Notes: a model not told the origin generated them from the letters alone. Shown: positions 33,503 to 42,716, counted from the first letter of the stretch. The stretch: 64,000 nt of DNA from Mesorhizobium sp. M2E.F.Ca.ET.219.01.1.1 (GCF_004016445.2 NZ_SADT02000001.1:167630-231629), one strand, 5' to 3'. Numbers and translations: made by a program.

Positions 33503-35596
33503 TTATGCGAGGCCGAGGGCCGTGACGATCAGGTCGATCGCCTTGATGCCGACGAAGGGCACGACGATGCCGCCGAGGCCGTAGACGAGCAGGTTGCGGG
33601 TGAGCAGCGAGCCGGCGCCGATCGCACGATATTTCACGCCTTTCAGCGATAGCGGGATCAGCGCGATGATGATCAGCGCGTTAAAGATGATGGCCGACAG
33701 GATGGCGCTCTGCGGCGTTGCCAGATGCATGATGTTGAGCGCCTGCAGCGGACCGGTGGACTGGCCGGGCGCGACATAGAAGACCGCGAACATCGCCGGG
33801 ATGATGGCGAAGTACTTGGCCACGTCGTTGGCGATCGAGAAGGTGGTCAGCGAGCCGCGCGTCATCAAAAGCGCCTTGCCGATCTCGACGATCTCGATCA
33901 GCTTGGTGGGGTCGCTGTCGAGGTCGACCATGTTGCCGGCCTCGCGCGCGGCGACCGTGCCGGTGTTCATGGCGACGCCGACATCGGCCTGGGCGAGCGC
34001 CGGCGCGTCGTTGGTGCCGTCGCCGCACATGGCGACCAGCTTGCCCTTGGCCTGCTCCTCGCGGATCAGCGACAGCTTGTTCTCAGGCGTCGCCTGAGCG
34101 AGGAAATCGTCAACGCCGGCCTCGGCGGCGATCGCCGCCGCGGTCAGTGGGTTGTCGCCGGTGATCATCACCGTGCGGATGCCCATCTTGCGCAACTCGG
34201 CGAAACGCTCGGCTATGCCGCCCTTGACGATGTCCTTGAGGTGGACGACGCCGAGCAGGCGACCGTCGCGCTCGACAGCCAGCGGCGTGCCGCCGGCCTT
34301 GGCGATCTCGTCGGCAAGGGCCTGGAGATCGCGGATGGTGTCGCTTGTCGGGCGCGTGCCGTGGGCTGCGACGGTCGCCTGGTTGACGTGATTGAGCACC
34401 GCATCGACCGCGCCCTTGCGCACCGACGAACCGTCGATGTCGACGCCGCTCATGCGGGTCTGCGCGGTGAAGGGCACGAAAGCCGCGTGCAGGGTCGCCA
34501 TGTCGCGGGCGCGTATGCCGTATTTCTCCTTGGCCAGCACCACGATCGAGCGGCCTTCCGGCGTCTCGTCGGCGAGCGAGGCAAGCTGGGCGGCGTCGGC
34601 CAGCTCCTGTTCGGTGACGCCCTTGACCGGACGGAACTCGGTCGCCTGGCGGTTGCCGAGCGTGATGGTGCCGGTCTTGTCGAGGAGCAGCGTGTCGACA
34701 TCGCCTGCGGCCTCGACGGCGCGGCCGGACATGGCGAGCACGTTGAAGCGCACCAGGCGGTCCATGCCGGCGATGCCGATGGCCGACAGCAGCGCGCCGA
34801 TCGTGGTCGGGATCAGGGTCACGAACAGGGCAACCAGGATCGTCACCGGGATATAGCCGCCCGAGTAGGAGGCGAAGCTCGGGATGGTCGCGGTCGCCAG
34901 CACGAAAATCAGCGTCATGCCGACAAGCAGGATGTTGAGCGCGATCTCGTTCGGCGTCTTCTGGCGCTCGGCGCCCTCGACCAGCGAGATCATGCGGTCG
35001 AGGAAGGTCTGGCCGGAGGCGGCGGAGATGCGCACGCGGATCCAGTCGGACAGCACCTGGGTGCCGCCGGTGACGGCGGAGCGGTCGCCGCCGGATTCGC
35101 GGATGACGGGCGCGGATTCGCCGGTGATCGCCGCCTCGTTGACGGAGGCCACGCCTTCGATCACCTCGCCGTCGGACGGGATGATGTCGCCGGCCTCGAC
35201 CAGCACGACATCGCCGACCTTCAGGCTGGTGCCCGGCACCAGCTTGAACTTGGCGCGGTCGCCATTGGCGAGCAGCTTGGCCTGGGTCTCGGTGCGCGCC
35301 TTGCGCAGCGAATCGGCCTGCGCCTTGCCTCGGCCTTCGGCAACGGCCTCGGCGAAATTGGCGAATAGCACGGTGAACCACAGCCAGATGATGATCTGGA
35401 GGGTGAAGCCGAGATCGCCGCCGCCGGTGATGAGATCGCGGATGAAGAGCACGGTGGTGAGCAACGAGACAATGGCGACGACGAACATCACCGGATTCTT
35501 GATCAGCGTGCGCGGGTTCAGCTTGCGGAAGGCGCCGCCGATGGCGGGCACAAGGATGCGGGCATCGACAATGCTCGCGGATTTGGACTGGCTCAT
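33503..35596 (-). CDS. kdpB: potassium-transporting P-type ATPase KdpB
   Basis: 697 residues, standard KdpB length. The phosphorylated aspartate lies in [16 protein letters not shown], the actuator TGES loop in [12 protein letters not shown], the hinge in [17 protein letters not shown] and the membrane part in [14 protein letters not shown]. It hydrolyses ATP to drive potassium uptake through KdpA. The start (ATG 35596, followed by A) overlaps the stop of a 78-residue small membrane protein by four bases, which inserts that gene between kdpA and kdpB. Confidence 0.96.
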   Translation of the reverse strand: MSQSKSASIVDARILVPAIGGAFRKLNPRTLIKNPVMFVVAIVSLLTTVLFIRDLITGGGDLGFTLQIIIWLWFTVLFANFAEAVAEGRGKAQADSLRKARTETQAKLLANGDRAKFKLVPGTSLKVGDVVLVEAGDIIPSDGEVIEGVASVNEAAITGESAPVIRESGGDRSAVTGGTQVLSDWIRVRISAASGQTFLDRMISLVEGAERQKTPNEIALNILLVGMTLIFVLATATIPSFASYSGGYIPVTILVALFVTLIPTTIGALLSAIGIAGMDRLVRFNVLAMSGRAVEAAGDVDTLLLDKTGTITLGNRQATEFRPVKGVTEQELADAAQLASLADETPEGRSIVVLAKEKYGIRARDMATLHAAFVPFTAQTRMSGVDIDGSSVRKGAVDAVLNHVNQATVAAHGTRPTSDTIRDLQALADEIAKAGGTPLAVERDGRLLGVVHLKDIVKGGIAERFAELRKMGIRTVMITGDNPLTAAAIAAEAGVDDFLAQATPENKLSLIREEQAKGKLVAMCGDGTNDAPALAQADVGVAMNTGTVAAREAGNMVDLDSDPTKLIEIVEIGKALLMTRGSLTTFSIANDVAKYFAIIPAMFAVFYVAPGQSTGPLQALNIMHLATPQSAILSAIIFNALIIIALIPLSLKGVKYRAIGAGSLLTRNLLVYGLGGIVVPFVGIKAIDLIVTALGLA

Positions 35597-35829
35597 TTCG
35601 AGGCTCCAGTATCGGTTATGTTGGACGGCGCCGGGTGTTCGGTCTTCGGGAAGAGGTGCGGAAGGCCGACGGCCAGCAGCCACAGCACGAACAGCACAGC
35701 CGCCATGCCGAGAAAGGTTGAAAGCGTCGGGAAAGGACGAGGCTTCTCGTCCCTTCCGTTGTCGGGTGCTCCGTCACCGGTCTGGTGACCGTCGTGCCGA
35801 CGTATGTCGTTGAAGCGGGGCATGGTCAT
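35593..35829 (-). CDS. small single-pass membrane protein between kdpA and kdpB
   Basis: 78 residues from the ATG at 35829. A charged N-terminal half rich in Asp, Arg, His and Gly (residues 1-40) is followed by one membrane helix at about 44-64 ([20 protein letters not shown]) and a short tail. The start lies one base after the kdpA stop, and the end overlaps the kdpB start by four bases, so it is translated as part of the kdp message. It is not one of the named Kdp subunits F, A, B or C. An alternative start at 35823 removes two residues. Likely a regulatory or stabilising microprotein of the Kdp complex; this is inference from position. Confidence 0.7.
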   Translation of the reverse strand: MTMPRFNDIRRHDGHQTGDGAPDNGRDEKPRPFPTLSTFLGMAAVLFVLWLLAVGLPHLFPKTEHPAPSNITDTGASK

Positions 35830-35830
35830 C

Positions 35831-37534
35831 TCAGAAGGTCTGCCCATGGATCATCGCCAGATGCTCGACGATCGGACCGACGGCGAGCGACGGGAAGAAG
35901 GTGAGGCCGCCGACGATGATGATGACGCCGACCAGCAGGCCGACGAACAGCGTGCCGTCGGTCGGGAAGGTGCCGGCCGAGGCGGGCACGGTCTTCTTCG
36001 CCGAGAGCGAGCCGGCAATGGCCAGAGCCGGGATGATGACCAGGAAGCGGCCCATCAGCATGCCGATGGCCATGGTCAGGTTGTACCAAGGCGTGTTGCC
36101 GGTGAGGCCGCCGAAGGCCGAGCCGTTGTTGGCGGCCGCCGAGGTATAAGCATAGAGCACTTCGGTGAAGCCATGCGGGCCGCCATTGGCGATCGACGCG
36201 ACGGCGCTCGGCAGGACCACGGCGACCGCCGTGAAGATCAGCATGGCCAGCGGCAGGCATAGGATGGCGAGCATCGCCATCTTGACCTCCCTGGCCTCGA
36301 TCTTCTTGCCGAGATATTCCGGCGTGCGGCCGACCATCAGACCGGCAACGAAAACGGCGATGACGACGAACATCAGGATGCCGTAGAAACCGGCGCCGAC
36401 GCCGCCGACGATGACTTCGCCAAGTTGCATGTTGATGAGCGGGATCATGCCGCCGAGCGCGGTGAAGCTATCATGCATGGCGTTGACGGCGCCGCAGGAA
36501 GCAGCCGTGGTGATGACCGCGAACAGCGCCGAGGCGGCAATGCCGAAGCGGGTCTCCTTGCCTTCCATGTTGCCGCCGTCGATGCCGAGCGCATGGACGA
36601 GCGGATTGCCCGCGGCCTCGGCCCAATAGCAGACGATGACGCCGATTATGAACAGCACACCCATCGAAGCGAGGATCGCCCAGCCCTGGCGCTGATTGCC
36701 GACCATGCGGCCGAAGACGTTGGTGAGACCGGCGCCGAGCGCGAAGATCGTCAGCATCTGGATCATGTTCGAGACCGCATCCGGATTCTCGAACGGATGC
36801 GCGGCATTGGCGTTGAAGAAGCCGCCGCCATTGGTGCCGAGCATCTTGATGGCGACCTGCGAGGCGACCGGTCCGAGCGCGATGGTCTGCTTGGCGCCTT
36901 CCAGCGTGGTGGCGTCGACATAAGGTCCAAGCGTCTGCGGAATGCCGAGCCAGACATAGACCAGCGTCAGCACGATACACATGGGCAGGAGCACGTAGAG
37001 CGTGCAGCGGGTCAGATCGACCCAGAAATTGCCGATCGACTTGCCCGAGGCACGAGCGAAGCCGCGGATCAGCGCGATCGCGATGGCGATGCCGGTGGCG
37101 GCCGAGACGAAATTCTGGACGGTAAGGCCCGCCATCTGCACGAGGTAGGACATCGTGCTTTCGCCGCCGTAGTTCTGCCAGTTGGTGTTGGTGACGAAGC
37201 TCGCGGCGGTGTTGAAGGCGAGCTGCGGGTCGACCGCGGCCATGCCTGCCGGGTTGTAGGGCAGCACGCCCTGCAGCCGCTGCAGCGCATAGAGAACGAG
37301 AAGGCCCACAAGGTTGAAGAGCAGCATGGCCGTCGCATAGACGGCCCAATGCTGCTCTTCCTTCTCGCTTGTCCCGGAGAGACGGTAGAGGCCGCGCTCG
37401 ATCGGGACGAGCACGGGCGAGAGCAAGGTGCGGTCGCCGTTGAAGACGCGGTACATATAGAAGCCGAGCGGCTTAACGAGCGCGACGAGAATGGCGCAGT
37501 AGATAAGGATCTGTATCCAGCCGTAGATTGTCAT
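35831..37534 (-). CDS. kdpA: potassium-transporting ATPase channel subunit KdpA
   Basis: 567 residues, normal length, about ten membrane helices. The four selectivity-filter loops of the potassium-channel-like fold are visible as [47 protein letters not shown] and [20 protein letters not shown]. It binds and passes potassium in the high-affinity Kdp pump. It follows kdpF by 34 bp and is followed by the small membrane protein gene, then kdpB. Confidence 0.97.
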   Translation of the reverse strand: MTIYGWIQILIYCAILVALVKPLGFYMYRVFNGDRTLLSPVLVPIERGLYRLSGTSEKEEQHWAVYATAMLLFNLVGLLVLYALQRLQGVLPYNPAGMAAVDPQLAFNTAASFVTNTNWQNYGGESTMSYLVQMAGLTVQNFVSAATGIAIAIALIRGFARASGKSIGNFWVDLTRCTLYVLLPMCIVLTLVYVWLGIPQTLGPYVDATTLEGAKQTIALGPVASQVAIKMLGTNGGGFFNANAAHPFENPDAVSNMIQMLTIFALGAGLTNVFGRMVGNQRQGWAILASMGVLFIIGVIVCYWAEAAGNPLVHALGIDGGNMEGKETRFGIAASALFAVITTAASCGAVNAMHDSFTALGGMIPLINMQLGEVIVGGVGAGFYGILMFVVIAVFVAGLMVGRTPEYLGKKIEAREVKMAMLAILCLPLAMLIFTAVAVVLPSAVASIANGGPHGFTEVLYAYTSAAANNGSAFGGLTGNTPWYNLTMAIGMLMGRFLVIIPALAIAGSLSAKKTVPASAGTFPTDGTLFVGLLVGVIIIVGGLTFFPSLAVGPIVEHLAMIHGQTF

Positions 37535-37568
37535 TGGGATGGCTTTCCGTGCCTGGCGCCGGAGCGTT

Positions 37569-37658
37569 CTAGAAACGCTCGGGGCGGATGAGGGCGTAGG
37601 TGAGGTAGGCGAGCAGGAACAAGGTCACCGCGCCGCCAAGGATGTAATCAAGAAGCAT
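37569..37658 (-). CDS. kdpF: potassium-transporting ATPase KdpF subunit
   Basis: 29 residues, too short for routine gene calling. One membrane helix begins [19 protein letters not shown] and the chain ends with [10 protein letters not shown], the conserved KdpF C-terminal pattern (L-I-x-P-E-x-F). KdpF sits at the KdpA-KdpB interface and acts as a lipid-like stabiliser. It stands directly upstream of kdpA, as expected. Confidence 0.92.
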   Translation of the reverse strand: MLLDYILGGAVTLFLLAYLTYALIRPERF

Positions 37659-37674
37659 GGTCCGACCCTTCCGC

Positions 37675-37755
37675 TCAGATTCTGTCGCAGGCTTTGACGT
37701 AGGCTAAGGACAGGGCGAAGAATAAAATCCCGATCCCGAGAACTATGAGGTCCAT
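37675..37755 (-). CDS. 26-residue membrane peptide at the head of the kdp operon
   Basis: A 26-codon gene with one hydrophobic helix (MDLIVLGIGILFFALSLAY) and a charged KACDR end. AAGGAAG about eight bases before the ATG at 37755 gives a good ribosome-binding site. It precedes kdpF by 16 bp and would be the first gene of the kdp message. It resembles KdpF in size but lacks the R-P-E end, and has a conserved-looking A-C-D-R tail instead. I take it for a second KdpF-like microprotein; the function is unknown. Confidence 0.65.
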   Translation of the reverse strand: MDLIVLGIGILFFALSLAYVKACDRI

Positions 37756-37920
37756 GGCAGGTCTTCCTTGTTTCCACTTTGTGTTTGCGGGCTCGCAGTG
37801 GCGGCTCAAAACTGCACGCGGACGCACGTCACCTTGGCGGCGATGGCGAGCAAGCGTTTCTTCGAAGGGAGATATGGACCCGATCGCCATAAAGGTTCGA
37901 GACGGGGCGGATCGGAAAGA

Positions 37921-37941
37921 TATAGGAATTTTATAGGAATT
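37921..37941. promoter_or_regulatory. direct repeat upstream of kdp, candidate KdpE site
   Basis: TATAGGAATT occurs at 37921-37930 and again at 37932-37941, an exact 10-bp direct repeat with an 11-bp period, i.e. one DNA turn. OmpR-class regulators such as KdpE bind tandem half-sites with this spacing. It lies about 170 bp upstream of the first kdp microgene in the shared divergent region. Confidence 0.4.
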
Positions 37942-38137
37942 TGGCCTGACTATTCAGGGAACCTGTCGCCAAAGTGAGCTGTCCGCAGGTGCTCTTTCCC
38001 TGAGGCGGCGACTCACCGCTGGAAAGTCTGTCGCCTTGCGCCCCACCGCCGCCGCCGGCGTCTTCGACGCCTGGTTCAGACATCAGAAAATAGAAACTAT
38101 CGACCTCAATGCCCTCGCTCGATAGCATGCAGAAAAC

Positions 38138-38174
38138 TGTTCGCGATGTCCTCGCACACCTGTTCGCGATGTCC
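38138..38174. promoter_or_regulatory. 14-bp direct repeat upstream of the monooxygenase gene
   Basis: TGTTCGCGATGTCC at 38138-38151 and 38161-38174 are identical, with a 23-bp period, about 73-109 bp before the monooxygenase start. The 491-bp divergent region 37756-38246 holds this, the kdp direct repeat and no gene that I can support. A regulator binding site is the simplest reading. Confidence 0.4.
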
Positions 38175-38246
38175 CCGTTCCTAACAAAGGGGAGAAGGAG
38201 AGGGCCACGCGCCGGCTTTCGAATTGAAGCAAGGGAACGAAGAAGA

Positions 38247-40037
38247 ATGCTCGACATCGCACCATCGCAACAGGCGGCAACCTGGCTCGGCTCGTTCGGT
38301 CGGGCGCTGGAGGCCGGCGATATCGAGGCGGCGACGAACCTCTTCGTCGAGGATTGCTACTGGCGCGATCTTTTGACCTTCACATGGAACATCAAGACCA
38401 TGGAGGGGCAGGCCGCGATCCGCGAGATGCTGAAGGCCACGCTGTCGCTGGCTCAGCCGTCGCACTGGCGCCTGACCGGCGAGGCGAGCACGGATGAAGG
38501 CACGATAGAGGCCTGGTTCAGCTTCGAGACGGTGGTAGCGCGGGGCGAGGGCATCCTGCGGCTGAAGGACGGCCGCTGCCGCACGCTGTTCACGGCGATG
38601 AGCGAGCTCAAGGGCTTCGAGGAGCGGAAGGGACCGGCCAGGCCGCTCGGCATCCGCCACAAGGCCGATCCGGAGCGAGAGACCTGGGCGGAAGCGAGAG
38701 CACGCGAGGCGCGCGATCTCGGCCTGCATGAGCAGCCCTACTGTCTGGTGATCGGCGGCGGGCAGGGCGGCATCATGCTCGGCGCCCGGTTGCGGCAGCT
38801 CGGTGTTCCGACGCTCATCATCGAGAAGAATGCGCGCGCCGGCGATTCCTGGCGCAACCGCTATCGCTCGCTCGTGCTGCACGACCCGGTCTGGTACGAC
38901 CATCTGCCTTACATTCCGTTCCCGGAAAACTGGCCGGTCTTCACGCCCAAGGACAAGATGGGCGACTGGCTGGAGATGTATACGCGCGTCATGGAGCTGA
39001 ACTATTGGGTCGCCACCAAATGCATCAGCGCCGCCTATGACGAGGCCGAAAAGGTCTGGACCGTGGTGGTCGACCGCGTCGGCCAGCGCATCACGTTGAA
39101 GCCGAAGCACATCGTCTTTGCCACCGGCGCCTATGGACCGCCGCGGCAGATCGACTTGCCGGGCGCCGACAATTTCAAGGGCGAGCTCCTGCATTCCAGC
39201 CAGTATTCCACCGGCGAGAAATTCCGCGGCAAACGCGTCGCGGTGATCGGTGCTGCCAGCTCCGGCCACGATGTCAGCGTCGATCTGTGGGAAGCGGGCG
39301 CCAGGGTCACCATGGTGCAGCGCTCGCCGACGACGGTGGTGAAGTCCGATACGCTGATGGAGGTCGGCTTCGAGATCTTTTCGGAGAAGGCGCTGGCGCG
39401 CGGTATCACCACCGACAAGGCCGACATGATCGTCGCTTCCACGCCATTCGCCTTGGTGCCGAAAGGCCAGCGCGCGCTCTATGACGTGATCAGGGCGCGC
39501 GACGCGGATTTCTACCGGCGTCTCAGCGACAGTGGCTTCGCCATTGACTTCGGCGAGGACGAGACCGGGCTGTTGATGAAGGCCTACCGCACCGGTTCCG
39601 GCTTTTACATCGATGTCGGCGCCTGCGAGCTGATCCTGAACGGCGAGATCAAGGTGAAAAGCGGCGTCGGCATCAAGTCGCTGACGCCGAGCGGCATCCT
39701 GTTCGAGGACGGCAGCGAGCTCGAAGTCGACGCGATCGTCTGCTGCACCGGCTATCAGTCGATGAACGAGACGGTTGCCGCAATCGTCTCGCGCGAGGTC
39801 GCCGACAAGGTCGGCCCGTGCTGGGGCCTCGGCTCCGGCGTCAAGGGCGATCCCGGCCCCTGGCAGGGCGAGTTGCGCAACATGTGGAAGCCGACGGCGC
39901 AGGAGGCGCTGTGGTTCCATGGCGGCAATCTGGCGCTGTCGCGGTTCTATTCGAAATATGTGGCGCTGCAGCTCAAGGCGCGGATGGAGGGGATTGCGAC
40001 GCCGGTGTATGGCGAGCCGAGCAATGCGAGGCGTTGA
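38247..40037 (+). CDS. NTF2-like / flavin-containing monooxygenase fusion
   Basis: 596 residues. The N-terminal part (about residues 10-130) is an NTF2/SnoaL-like domain (FGRALEAGDIEAATNLFVEDCYW). The rest is a flavoprotein: FAD loop YCLVIGGGQGGIMLGARL, NADPH loop VAVIGAASSGHDVSVDL, the FMO identifying motif FKGELLHSSQY, and the late C-C-T-G-Y-Q segment. The family oxygenates soft nucleophiles or acts as Baeyer-Villiger enzyme; this subgroup resembles YUCCA-type enzymes only at the motif level. Start at 38247 follows AAGGGA. Divergent from the kdp operon; substrate unknown. Confidence 0.9.
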   Translation: MLDIAPSQQAATWLGSFGRALEAGDIEAATNLFVEDCYWRDLLTFTWNIKTMEGQAAIREMLKATLSLAQPSHWRLTGEASTDEGTIEAWFSFETVVARGEGILRLKDGRCRTLFTAMSELKGFEERKGPARPLGIRHKADPERETWAEARAREARDLGLHEQPYCLVIGGGQGGIMLGARLRQLGVPTLIIEKNARAGDSWRNRYRSLVLHDPVWYDHLPYIPFPENWPVFTPKDKMGDWLEMYTRVMELNYWVATKCISAAYDEAEKVWTVVVDRVGQRITLKPKHIVFATGAYGPPRQIDLPGADNFKGELLHSSQYSTGEKFRGKRVAVIGAASSGHDVSVDLWEAGARVTMVQRSPTTVVKSDTLMEVGFEIFSEKALARGITTDKADMIVASTPFALVPKGQRALYDVIRARDADFYRRLSDSGFAIDFGEDETGLLMKAYRTGSGFYIDVGACELILNGEIKVKSGVGIKSLTPSGILFEDGSELEVDAIVCCTGYQSMNETVAAIVSREVADKVGPCWGLGSGVKGDPGPWQGELRNMWKPTAQEALWFHGGNLALSRFYSKYVALQLKARMEGIATPVYGEPSNARR

Positions 40038-40114
40038 ATCTGCGATCTCCCCCCTTGTGGGGGAGATGGCCGGCAGGCCAGAGGGGGGCGCTGTCCCGCC
40101 GAGGGCTCAAAATT

Positions 40115-40251
40115 AAGGTTCCTCGCCCCCGCCAAAGGCGGGGGGAGAGGTGGCCGCGAAGCGGACGGAGAGGGGGCCTTCGTAGGGCGCTCCCCTCTCC
40201 GTCTCGGCTTCGCCGAGCCACCTCTCCCCAGTTCGTGGGGCGAGGAACCTT
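40115..40251. repeat. palindromic repeat, 137 bp, with 15-bp perfect ends
   Basis: AAGGTTCCTCGCCCC (40115-40129) and GGGGCGAGGAACCTT (40237-40251) are exact complements. The interior continues as an imperfect stem (GAGAGGTGG and CCACCTCTC, GGACGGAGAGGGG and CCCCTCTCCGTC). A second G/C-rich inverted pair (TCTCCCCCC with GGGGGAGA) lies just before it at about 40046-40067. It fills the gap between the convergent monooxygenase and amidohydrolase genes. Confidence 0.75.
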
Positions 40252-40286
40252 TGTCCTGCAGTGCCGCGTTCTTTCGCGCCCCCTCA

Positions 40287-41510
40287 TCACTTCCCAAAAT
40301 GCCTCGCCGCCACATCCACATGCGTGTGAGGAGCATGCGCCTCGAAGCGCTCGGTCTCGTTGTGGTCGGGCGTTTCGTTCGGCCACCATTTACCACCGAT
40401 GGCGATGCCGCTGGAGACCAGCCGCTGATCCGCGACCAATGACGCTCCGACGGCATCGACGAAGGTGAAGCGGCCGGGTTGCTGCCGCAACACCGCGACA
40501 TCGCCGATGCCGCCGACCTTCAGCGCGCCAAGCTCGGGCCGGGCAATGGCCTGCGTGGGGTTCACCGTCGCTGCGCGCAGCACCTCGACCAGCGGCATGC
40601 CGAGCGCCATCAGCTTCGACATGCAAACCAGGATGTCGAAGGCGGGGCCGTCGACGCAGTAGAGATGCACGTCGCTCGAGATGACGTCGGGCGCCAGGCC
40701 TTCGGCGAGCATCGACTTCGCCACTTCGAAGTCGAAGGAGCCCATGCCGTGACCGATGTCGAAGATGACGCCTCGCTCGCGCGCCAGCCGCATATCCGGC
40801 CGCACCGCGCCGGAGGCGAAGACCGGCGCGTTGGGGAACGGGCGGAAGCAGTGGGTGAGGATGTCGCCGCGGCGCAATCTCGGGAGCACCTCCGAGCGGC
40901 CCGGCGGCGGTTCGTCGATATGGGCCATCAGCGGCAGGCCGACCCTGTCGGCCGCTTCCAGCGCGAGGTCGACCGGCGCGATTCCGCTGGTACCCCCGGC
41001 ATGCTTGCCGGAGCGGACTTTCACGCCGACGACGACATCGGCATGCTCGCGCACCGCGGCCACCGTCTCGCGCGGTTCGCAAAGCCTGAGGTCGCTGCAT
41101 TCGCCGACGGAGACTGTTTTGGCGAAACCGAATATGCCGGCAAAGGAGATGTTGACGTAAGCGAGGATGCGAACTTTCGAGCGCTCGATGACATGGCGGC
41201 GAAAGCCGAGGAAATTGCCCGCTCCGGCGCTGCCCGCGTCGATGAAGGTGGTGGTGCCGCTCTTGGCTGCCAGCCGGTCGGCATCGACGCCGAGCGAGGT
41301 GCCGCCCCAATAGACGTGGCTGTGCAGGTCGACGAGGCCGGGCGTGACGATGCAGTCCCTGGCGTCGACCACCTGCGTGGCATGTTCGGCATCGATGGCG
41401 GCCTCGATCGCTGCAACGCGGCCATCGGCAATGGCGACGTCGCGTTGCGCATCCAGGCCCGATGCGGGATCGATGACGCGCCCGCCTTTGATCAGGAGAT
41501 CGAACTGCAT
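40287..41510 (-). CDS. amidohydrolase/deacetylase family metallohydrolase
   Basis: 407 residues of the dihydroorotase-like amidohydrolase superfamily. Metal ligands appear in DLHSHVYWG (H-x-H), the likely carboxylated lysine in VGVKVRSGKHAG, histidines in AHIDEPPPG and DILTHCFRPF, and the catalytic aspartate in VISSDVHLY. This corresponds to the AHA_3915/EF_0837 subgroup, some members of which deacetylate N-acetyl amino acids; the actual substrate is not known here. Start at 41510 follows AGAGGG. A ridA gene lies 80 bp upstream on the same strand, separated by a palindromic repeat. Confidence 0.87.
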   Translation of the reverse strand: MQFDLLIKGGRVIDPASGLDAQRDVAIADGRVAAIEAAIDAEHATQVVDARDCIVTPGLVDLHSHVYWGGTSLGVDADRLAAKSGTTTFIDAGSAGAGNFLGFRRHVIERSKVRILAYVNISFAGIFGFAKTVSVGECSDLRLCEPRETVAAVREHADVVVGVKVRSGKHAGGTSGIAPVDLALEAADRVGLPLMAHIDEPPPGRSEVLPRLRRGDILTHCFRPFPNAPVFASGAVRPDMRLARERGVIFDIGHGMGSFDFEVAKSMLAEGLAPDVISSDVHLYCVDGPAFDILVCMSKLMALGMPLVEVLRAATVNPTQAIARPELGALKVGGIGDVAVLRQQPGRFTFVDAVGASLVADQRLVSSGIAIGGKWWPNETPDHNETERFEAHAPHTHVDVAARHFGK

Positions 41511-41537
41511 CGCTGCCCTCTCTGCTGTTTGTTTCAC

Positions 41538-41581
41538 GCAATTCCGGACGGAAAACCGCTAACCACTTTTCCTGGAATTGC
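41538..41581. repeat. palindromic intergenic repeat, family B2
   Basis: 44-bp element with arms GCAATTCC (41538-41545) and GGAATTGC (41574-41581) and the core GACGGAAAACCGC ... CACTTTTCC, near identical to 20549-20592. It separates ridA from the amidohydrolase gene on the same transcript. Confidence 0.8.
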
Positions 41582-41590
41582 TCCAGGCGA

Positions 41591-41956
41591 TCAGACCGGC
41601 CGGTAGGCGACCGCCTCGACTTCGATCTTGATGTCGATCATCAGGCGCGATTCGACGGTGGTGCGCGCCGGCGGATCCTTCGAGAAATGTTTTGCATAGA
41701 CGGTGTTGAAGGTGCCGAAATCGCGCGCGTCCTCCAGCCAGACGGTGGTCTTCACCACATCGTCCATGGTGCAGCCGGCCAGCGCCAGCGCCGCGCTGAC
41801 GTTTTGCAGCACCTGCTCGGTCTGCTCGGCGATGCCGCCCTTCACCACCAGCCCGTCGCTGCCCACCGGCACCTGGCCGGAGACATAGACGAAATCGCCG
41901 GCGCGCACGGCGGGCGAGAGCGGGACATGCGATTTTCCAAAGCATTGCTTGGGCAA
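41591..41956 (-). CDS. RidA-family enamine/imine deaminase
   Basis: 121 residues, normal for RidA/YjgF. The SGQVPVGSDG strand, VLQNVSAALALAGCTMDDVVKTTVWL helix-strand, and the C-terminal PPARTTVESRLMIDIKIEVEAVA with the catalytic arginine are present. RidA proteins hydrolyse reactive imine or enamine intermediates from PLP enzymes. The start is TTG at 41956, supported by GAGGAGG five bases upstream. Together with the downstream amidohydrolase it suggests an amino-acid-derivative pathway. It faces a divergent NTF2-like gene across a region with a perfect inverted repeat. Confidence 0.9.
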   Translation of the reverse strand: MPKQCFGKSHVPLSPAVRAGDFVYVSGQVPVGSDGLVVKGGIAEQTEQVLQNVSAALALAGCTMDDVVKTTVWLEDARDFGTFNTVYAKHFSKDPPARTTVESRLMIDIKIEVEAVAYRPV

Positions 41957-42040
41957 GTAAGCCTCCTCTTAGCGATCGAACGGAACCGTTCGCGTGGCCG
42001 TCTACGCTTGTCGGCATGATCCTCATAGAGGCAATGTCGG

Positions 42041-42073
42041 AAAGCAACATTTTTTCGAAATCTATGTTGCTTT
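42041..42073. promoter_or_regulatory. perfect inverted repeat in the ridA divergent region
   Basis: AAAGCAACAT (42041-42050) and ATGTTGCTTT (42064-42073) are exact complements with a 13-bp AT-rich centre. It sits 85 bp from the ridA start and 72 bp from the NTF2-like gene. The 23-bp centre-to-centre spacing suits a dimeric regulator on one face of the DNA. No regulator gene is adjacent. Confidence 0.5.
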
Positions 42074-42144
42074 ATTACAAAAGCCTGAGCATCTTGCGCT
42101 CGACGCCGCTTCGTCCGGCTGCGCGATATGAGAGGAGATCGGGC

Positions 42145-42627
42145 ATGACCTTCGACAACAATCCGTTTCCGGAAGGTGATGCCGATCGCCACGCGCTGTG
42201 GGAAATGCTGGTGCGACGCGACATCGACGCCTTCCTCGGACAGGACTGGCCGATGGTCGAGGACGATTTCATCGCCGAGAGTTTCTTCGGCATGCATGCG
42301 CATTTCCTCAGCAATGCCGACGCGTGGCGGCTGCAGTTCCCGAGGCTCGAAATCTATCGCGACGAATGGCTGCGCCAGGCCAGGGAAACCGCGGCGACGA
42401 AATTCGCCGAGCCGCTGCGCGAGGCGCTGTTCCGGGTCACCAACATGCGCGATATCGATGTCGACGGCGACCGCGCGGTGCTGCACAAGAAGTTCGATGG
42501 CTCGGTCGCCAAGGCCGACGGCAGCGTCGACCGGCTGAAATGGCAGACGCTCTATTTCTGCCGCAAGGTGGGCGGCCGCTGGAAGATCGCCGGCTTTGTC
42601 GGTTACATGCCGCATCCGCTGGGTTAA
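42145..42627 (+). CDS. NTF2-like (SnoaL-type) protein of unknown function
   Basis: 160 residues. RHALWEMLVRRDIDAFLGQDWPMVEDDF and the C-terminal WQTLYFCRKVGGRWKIAGFVGYMP pattern (helices, then a bent sheet ending in a W-K-I-x-G-F strand) suggest the NTF2-like cone fold. No catalytic motif is recognised. AGGAGA precedes the ATG at 42145. Its promoter region is shared with ridA and contains a perfect inverted repeat, so the genes may be co-regulated. Confidence 0.7.
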   Translation: MTFDNNPFPEGDADRHALWEMLVRRDIDAFLGQDWPMVEDDFIAESFFGMHAHFLSNADAWRLQFPRLEIYRDEWLRQARETAATKFAEPLREALFRVTNMRDIDVDGDRAVLHKKFDGSVAKADGSVDRLKWQTLYFCRKVGGRWKIAGFVGYMPHPLG

Positions 42628-42716
42628 GGCATGCTAATATTCAGGTGAGACCGGCCTGCAAAAGGCGGGTTCCAGCGCTTCCGGTGCTCACATATCCGCA
42701 GGCAACCGCTTCGGAC

